Shown here: positions 60,044 through 64,000 of the stretch, piece by piece
Position numbering within the stretch: position 1 is the first letter of the stretch
Layout: each line of letters begins with the position of its first letter
Source: DASXRA01 sp036506155
GTDB lineage: Bacteria; Actinomycetota; Actinomycetes; Mycobacteriales; Jatrophihabitantaceae
Reading direction: 5' to 3'
NCBI GenBank assembly: GCA_036506155.1
Contig: DASXSF010000155.1
Coordinates: 1-64,000 of the forward strand
DNA: 64,000 nt
Notes under the pieces: generated by a model
Database searches by the model: none
The model's input: the letters and a program-made list of their open reading frames with translations, nothing else
Told to the model about the DNA's origin: nothing
Made by a program: the position numbers and the translations under genes

Positions 60044-61531
60044 TCAGGTGGCGGTGGGGAAGTGGTAGCTCGCGGCCACCGCGCGCTCGACGTGGGGCCA
60101 TCTGGCGGTGACGACCTTCGCGCGGGTGTAGAAGCGGACGCCGTCGGGGCCGTGGATGTGCGACTCGCCGAACAGCGAGTCCTTCCAGCCGCCGAACGAG
60201 TGGTAGGCCATCGGCACCGGGATAGGCACGTTGATACCGATCATGCCGACGGTGACCTCTCGCTGGAAGCGCCGCGCGGCCTCGCCGCTGGAGGTGAAGA
60301 TCGCTGTGCCGTTGCCGTACGGATTGGCGTTGACGAACGCGATCGCGTCGTCGACGGTGTCGACGCGGCTGACCGAAAGCACCGGGCCGAAGATCTCGTT
60401 CCGGTAAGCGTCCATGTCGGCGGTCACGTGGTCGAGCACGGTCGGCCCGATGAAGAATCCCTTGCCGATATTGATGTCCCGGCCGTCTGCCACCAGCGTC
60501 GCGCCCTGTCTCTCGGCCGAGTCGATGAACCCGACGATGCGGGCGCGGGCCTCAGCGGTGACGACCGGCCCCATCTCGCTGGACTCGTCGCGTCCGGGGC
60601 CGACCTTGACGGTGGCCGCTTTGTCCCTGAGGCGCTCGACAAGCGGGTCGCCGGCCGCACCGACAGCGACGGCCGCTGAGATCGCCATGCACCGCTGGCC
60701 GGCTGATCCGAACGCGGCCGCGGTCAGGTGGTTGGCGGCGAAATCCAGGTCGGCGTCCGGCAGCACGACCGCGTGGTTCTTCGCCCCGCCCAGCGCTTGC
60801 ACACGCTTGCCGTTCACGCTGGCCCGGTCATGGATGTAGCGGGCGATCGGCGTCGACCCGACGAAGCTCACCGCGGCAACAGCAGGCGAATCGAGCACCG
60901 CATCGACGGCGACCTTGTCGCCGTTCACGACGTTGAACACTCCGTCGGGCAAGCCGGCCTGCTGCCACAACTGGGCAACGTACAGCGAGGCTGAGGGATC
61001 GCGCTCGCTGGGCTTGAGCACGAATGTGTTGCCGCAGGCGATCGCGATCGGGTGCATCCACATCGGCACCATGACCGGGAAATTGAACGGCGTGATTCCG
61101 GCGACGACGCCCAGGGGCTGCCGGAAGCTGTACAAGTCGACGCCGGACGACACCTGGTCGGAGTACTCGCCCTTGAGTAGTTGTGGGATGCCGCAGGCGA
61201 ACTCGACGACCTCAAGGCCACGCTGCACTTCGCCGCGTGCGTCGGAGATGACCTTGCCGTGCTCGTCCGAGATGGTCGCGGCGAGCTCGTCCATGTACTC
61301 GAACACGAGCTGCCGGAACGCGAACAACACGGCCGATCGCCTCGACAGCGATGAATCGCGCCAGCTTTCGAAGGCGTTGGCGGCCGTCTTGATCGCGGCA
61401 TCGACATCGGCCTGCTGGGCAAGCAGTACCTCCGCCTGCTGCTCGCCCGTGGCGGGATTCCACACCGGCGAGGTTCGGCTGGCAACCCCCATCGTCAAAT
61501 TGCCGCCGATCCAGTGCTGAATGGTCCTCAC
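60044..61531 (-). CDS. iolA: CoA-acylating methylmalonate-semialdehyde dehydrogenase
   Basis: The 495-residue aldehyde dehydrogenase converts malonic or methylmalonic semialdehyde to acetyl- or propionyl-CoA, the last step of inositol breakdown. Catalytic Cys281 is in AFGSAGQRCMAIS. Asn in ALGGAKNHAVVLPDADLDF replaces the Glu of ordinary aldehyde dehydrogenases, a sign of the CoA-acylating class. GITPFNFPVMVPMWMHPIAI and TVLDHVTADMDAYRNEIFGP are further family blocks. GTG 61531 has GAGGAG four bases upstream; the open frame continues far upstream but is non-coding there. It follows iolD with an eight-base gap. Confidence 0.92.
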   Translation of the reverse strand: MRTIQHWIGGNLTMGVASRTSPVWNPATGEQQAEVLLAQQADVDAAIKTAANAFESWRDSSLSRRSAVLFAFRQLVFEYMDELAATISDEHGKVISDARGEVQRGLEVVEFACGIPQLLKGEYSDQVSSGVDLYSFRQPLGVVAGITPFNFPVMVPMWMHPIAIACGNTFVLKPSERDPSASLYVAQLWQQAGLPDGVFNVVNGDKVAVDAVLDSPAVAAVSFVGSTPIARYIHDRASVNGKRVQALGGAKNHAVVLPDADLDFAANHLTAAAFGSAGQRCMAISAAVAVGAAGDPLVERLRDKAATVKVGPGRDESSEMGPVVTAEARARIVGFIDSAERQGATLVADGRDINIGKGFFIGPTVLDHVTADMDAYRNEIFGPVLSVSRVDTVDDAIAFVNANPYGNGTAIFTSSGEAARRFQREVTVGMIGINVPIPVPMAYHSFGGWKDSLFGESHIHGPDGVRFYTRAKVVTARWPHVERAVAASYHFPTAT

Positions 61532-61539
61532 GTCGCTCC

Positions 61540-63399
61540 TCAGAGATAGTGCTGCTGCGCTCGCTTGTTCTGCTCGTACGTCTCGCGCGCTGCTCGCGTG
61601 GTGCCGAGTGCGGACACCTCCGCGACCGGAACGTCCCACCACGCCTCGCTGCTCGGCGCGTCGACCAGCGGATCGGTCTCGATGTGCACGACGGTCGTGC
61701 GATCGGACGCCTTCGCCTTGGCGAGGGCAGCGCGCAGCTCGTCGACGGTATGCGCGCGCAGCACGTCCGCGCCGAGGCTCTCGGCGTTGGCCGCGAGATC
61801 CGTGGGGAGCGTCCGGCCGGTGAGCCGGCCGCCGGCGTCGCGGTAGCGGTACGCGGTGCCGAAGCGCTGCGCGCCGACGGATTCCGAGAGGCGGCCGATG
61901 GAGGCGAAGCCGTGGTTCTGCACCAGGACGACGATCAGCTTGAGCTGTTCCTGAACTGCGGTGACGAGTTCCTGCGCCATCATCAGATACGAGCCGTCGC
62001 CGACCAGAACGAACACATCGCGGTCCGGGGCGGCCAGCTTGGCACCCACGCCGCCGGCGATCTCGTAGCCCATGCACGAGTAGCCGTACTCGACGTGGTA
62101 ACCCTTGGGGTCGCGGGTGCGCCACAGTTTGTGCAGGTCGCCGGGCATGGAGCCCGCGGCGCAGACGACTACGTCGTGCGGGGCGCTCGCGTCGTTGACC
62201 GCGCCGAGCACTTCCGACTGTGCCGGCAGGGGCGTGTTGCCGAGGTGGTAGGCGCGCTCGACCGTCGCGTCCCACTCGGTGGCCAGGCGCGCGGCGTCCT
62301 CGCGGTAGGTGGCATCCGTCGTCCAGCCCTCGAGCGCCCGGTGCAGCACGCTGAGCGTTTCCCGCGCGTCGGCGGTGATCGCCAGGCCCGCCTGCTTCGC
62401 GGAGTCGAACGCGGCGACGTTGACGTTGACGAACCGCGCTCCCGGGAACGCAGTTCGCGAGGCCGTGGTGAAGTCGCTGTACCGGGTGCCGATGCCGATG
62501 ACGAGATCGGCCTCGCGAGCGAGCGCATTGGCGGCGCTCGTGCCGGTGGCACCCACCGCACCGACCGCCTGCGCGTGGTCGTAGGGCAGGGACCCTTTGC
62601 CCGCTTGGGTTTCCGCTACCGGGATGCCCGTGGCTTCGGCGAACGCCCGTAGCGCGTCGGTCGCATCGGAGTAGATGACGCCGCCGCCTGCGATCACGAG
62701 CGGGCGGCGCGCGGCGCGGATCGCGCCGACGGCTCGGGTCACCGCGGCCGGCTCCGGCACCGGCCTCGCTATGTGCCACACCCGCGGCGCGAACAGCTGG
62801 CCCGGCCAGTCATACGCCTCGGCCTGTACGTCCTGGGGCAGCGCGAGTGTGACGGCGCCGGTCTCGGCCGGATCGGTCAGCACGCGCATCGCGCGTAGCA
62901 GCGCGCTGGGCAGCTGCTCGGGCCGCCAGATGCGGTCGAAGTAACGCGAGACCGGGCGCAGGGCATCGTTGACCGAGACATCGCCGGCGCGCGGATCCTC
63001 GAGTTCCTGCAGCACGGGGTTGGCAACCCGGGTGGCGAACACGTCGCCGGGCAGTAGAAGTACAGGCAGCCTGTTGATCGTGGCGAGTGCCGCGCCCGTG
63101 ACCATGTTCGTGGCCCCTGGCCCGATGGATGACGTGCACGCCAGCATGGACAACCGGTTGCGCATCCGGGTGAACGCTGCGGCGGCGTGCACCATGGCCT
63201 GCTCGTTGCGCGCCTGGTAGTAGCGCAGCGCGGTCGCGTCGGCCAGTTCGGCCTCGAGCAGGGCCTCGCCGATGCCCGCGACGTTGCCATGCCCGAAGAT
63301 GCCGAAGCATCCCTCGAACAGCTTGTGCTCGAAGCCGTCACGCTCGCTGCGCTGTACCGCTAGGAAGCGGACGATCGCCTGGCCCACGGTCAGCCTCAT
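61540..63399 (-). CDS. iolD: 3D-(3,5/4)-trihydroxycyclohexane-1,2-dione hydrolase
   Basis: The 619-residue ThDP enzyme opens the inositol-derived ring. It has three acetolactate-synthase-like domains: an N-terminal PYR domain with ALRYYQARNEQAMVHAAAAF (the catalytic Glu) and SSIGPGATNMVTGAALATIN; a middle domain with AARRPLVIAGGGVIYSDATD; and a PP domain with DVFVLVGDGSYLMMAQELVT and LVQNHGFASIGRLSES (the GDG...N ThDP motif). ATG 63399 overlaps the iolB stop (ATGA). Position between iolB and iolA is typical. Confidence 0.92.
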   Translation of the reverse strand: MRLTVGQAIVRFLAVQRSERDGFEHKLFEGCFGIFGHGNVAGIGEALLEAELADATALRYYQARNEQAMVHAAAAFTRMRNRLSMLACTSSIGPGATNMVTGAALATINRLPVLLLPGDVFATRVANPVLQELEDPRAGDVSVNDALRPVSRYFDRIWRPEQLPSALLRAMRVLTDPAETGAVTLALPQDVQAEAYDWPGQLFAPRVWHIARPVPEPAAVTRAVGAIRAARRPLVIAGGGVIYSDATDALRAFAEATGIPVAETQAGKGSLPYDHAQAVGAVGATGTSAANALAREADLVIGIGTRYSDFTTASRTAFPGARFVNVNVAAFDSAKQAGLAITADARETLSVLHRALEGWTTDATYREDAARLATEWDATVERAYHLGNTPLPAQSEVLGAVNDASAPHDVVVCAAGSMPGDLHKLWRTRDPKGYHVEYGYSCMGYEIAGGVGAKLAAPDRDVFVLVGDGSYLMMAQELVTAVQEQLKLIVVLVQNHGFASIGRLSESVGAQRFGTAYRYRDAGGRLTGRTLPTDLAANAESLGADVLRAHTVDELRAALAKAKASDRTTVVHIETDPLVDAPSSEAWWDVPVAEVSALGTTRAARETYEQNKRAQQHYL

Positions 63400-64000
63400 G
63401 CCAGCGCCTCCGTCATGGGCAGGCGCGGATCGACGACCTGGTCGGCCCACGTGTCGCGCACCCAGGCGTGGGCCGGATCGTCGCAAATCAGCCAGCTGCG
63501 TTCAGCCGGCCCCGCCATCACGTTGAGGTAGTAGAGGTCGTAGCCCGGTGTCGCCATGGACGGTCCGTGCCAGCCGTGCGGGATCAGCACCGCGTCGCCG
63601 CTTCGCACCTCGGCCAACACGTCGATGTCCGGCCCGTACACACGCTGGTAGGCCATGCCGCCGCGGGCCACCTCGAAGTAGTAGATCTCTTCAAGCGGAG
63701 TCTCCACTCCGGGACGGTCCTCGTCGTGCTTGTGCGGCGGGTACGACGACCAGTTGCCGCTCGGCGTGAGCACCTCGCAGGCGATCAGCCGGTCGGCGTC
63801 CAGCACGCCGGGCGTCGCGAAGTTGATCACCTGCCGCGAGCACGGGCCGGCGCCGCGCAGCTCGATGGGCACCTCCTTCGCGGCGACGTATCGGAACGGC
63901 AACGCCCGCCGCGCCCGCGCCGTGGCCAGCGCGAAGCGCCCGCCGGCTTCCGACTTGATCGTCAACCGCGTGCTCCGGGCTACGTACGCGAGGTCGCTGA
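63396..64000 (-). CDS. iolB: 5-deoxy-glucuronate isomerase (N-terminus beyond window)
   Basis: The visible 200 residues are the C-terminal two-thirds of IolB, which isomerises 5-deoxy-glucuronate. They include VEIPIELRG-like VPIELRGAGPCSRQVINFAT, LTPSGNWSSYPPHKHDEDRP, ETPLEEIYYFEV and IPHGWHGPSMATPGYDLYYL. The metal-binding His and Glu of the cupin fold (HKHDE and EEIYYF) are present. The frame continues upstream without a stop to the window end (SDLAYVARSTR), so the start lies outside. It is translationally coupled to iolD. Confidence 0.9.
   Translation of the reverse strand, partial: SDLAYVARSTRLTIKSEAGGRFALATARARRALPFRYVAAKEVPIELRGAGPCSRQVINFATPGVLDADRLIACEVLTPSGNWSSYPPHKHDEDRPGVETPLEEIYYFEVARGGMAYQRVYGPDIDVLAEVRSGDAVLIPHGWHGPSMATPGYDLYYLNVMAGPAERSWLICDDPAHAWVRDTWADQVVDPRLPMTEALA

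Noticed and set aside
61532..62779. Upstream extension of the iolA frame
   Set aside because: The extension lies opposite codon bias inside iolD and has no motifs; the GTG at 61531 has a ribosome site and starts the family homology.
1..64000. tRNA, rRNA, CRISPR arrays, intact transposases
   Set aside because: Read-through of intergenic regions showed none; direct repeats with regular spacing were not seen.

Overview
The window is 64 kb of high-GC DNA with strong G/C bias at third codon positions, frequent GTG starts and many 4-bp ATGA/GTGA gene overlaps. Gene content points to an actinobacterium: two deazaflavin (F420)-type oxidoreductases, a PAC2 protein, SigE-type ECF sigma factor, MMPL transporter, LuxR regulator with a large ATPase domain, and CHAT proteases. 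I would guess a soil actinomycete, but the sequence does not fix a genus. I saw no rRNA, tRNA, CRISPR array or intact insertion sequence.

Layout. 1-12.7 kb is a loose accessory region: a decayed flavin reductase, a YdeI-like protein, an ABC-F ATPase, a DUF385 nitroreductase-like enzyme, a sugar-nucleotide-type dehydrogenase, a 914-residue LuxR regulator, secreted proteins of unknown role and a frameshifted proline iminopeptidase. 12.8-18.0 kb is a three-gene operon (ABC ATPase, permease, beta-propeller phosphoesterase) closed by a strong terminator. 18-26.6 kb has two alpha/beta hydrolases, a DUF1254 remnant, an arylsulfotransferase-family protein preceded by cysteine leader-peptide-like reading frames, an MMPL transporter, a histidine-kinase remnant and a frameshifted GT39 mannosyltransferase-like gene. 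26.8-42.1 kb holds a PHM-like copper lipoprotein, nagA, PAC2, a GH3 enzyme, an ECF sigma factor with a coupled membrane partner, a CsbD stress protein behind a SigB-like promoter, a trimethylamine-dehydrogenase-like flavoprotein, a berberine-bridge-type oxidase, and a two-component system.

42.1-47.7 kb is the most unusual unit: four translationally coupled minus-strand genes, in order an alpha/beta hydrolase, a CHAT-like protein lacking its catalytic Cys, an intact CHAT protease, and a second caspase-like His/Cys protein. A -35/-10 pair lies upstream. This looks like a caspase-like protease system, possibly in cell-death or defence signalling.

47.9-53.9 kb is mainly housekeeping: two VOC proteins, a PNPOx-like protein, fumC, YbjQ, glpX, an EamA transporter and RidA. 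A 21-bp sequence occurs in inverted orientation on both sides of fumC.

54-64 kb is a myo-inositol catabolism and uptake locus. A LacI regulator and a perfect 14-bp palindrome control a divergent pair (TIM-barrel isomerase, Gfo/Idh/MocA dehydrogenase). The opposite strand carries iolB (cut by the window end), iolD, iolA and a three-gene sugar ABC importer. The kinase IolC and aldolase IolJ are not in the window.

Decay is common: five genes (flavin reductase, iminopeptidase, DUF1254, histidine kinase, GT39) are broken by frameshifts or stops. Several breaks are single-base events that could also be sequencing errors.
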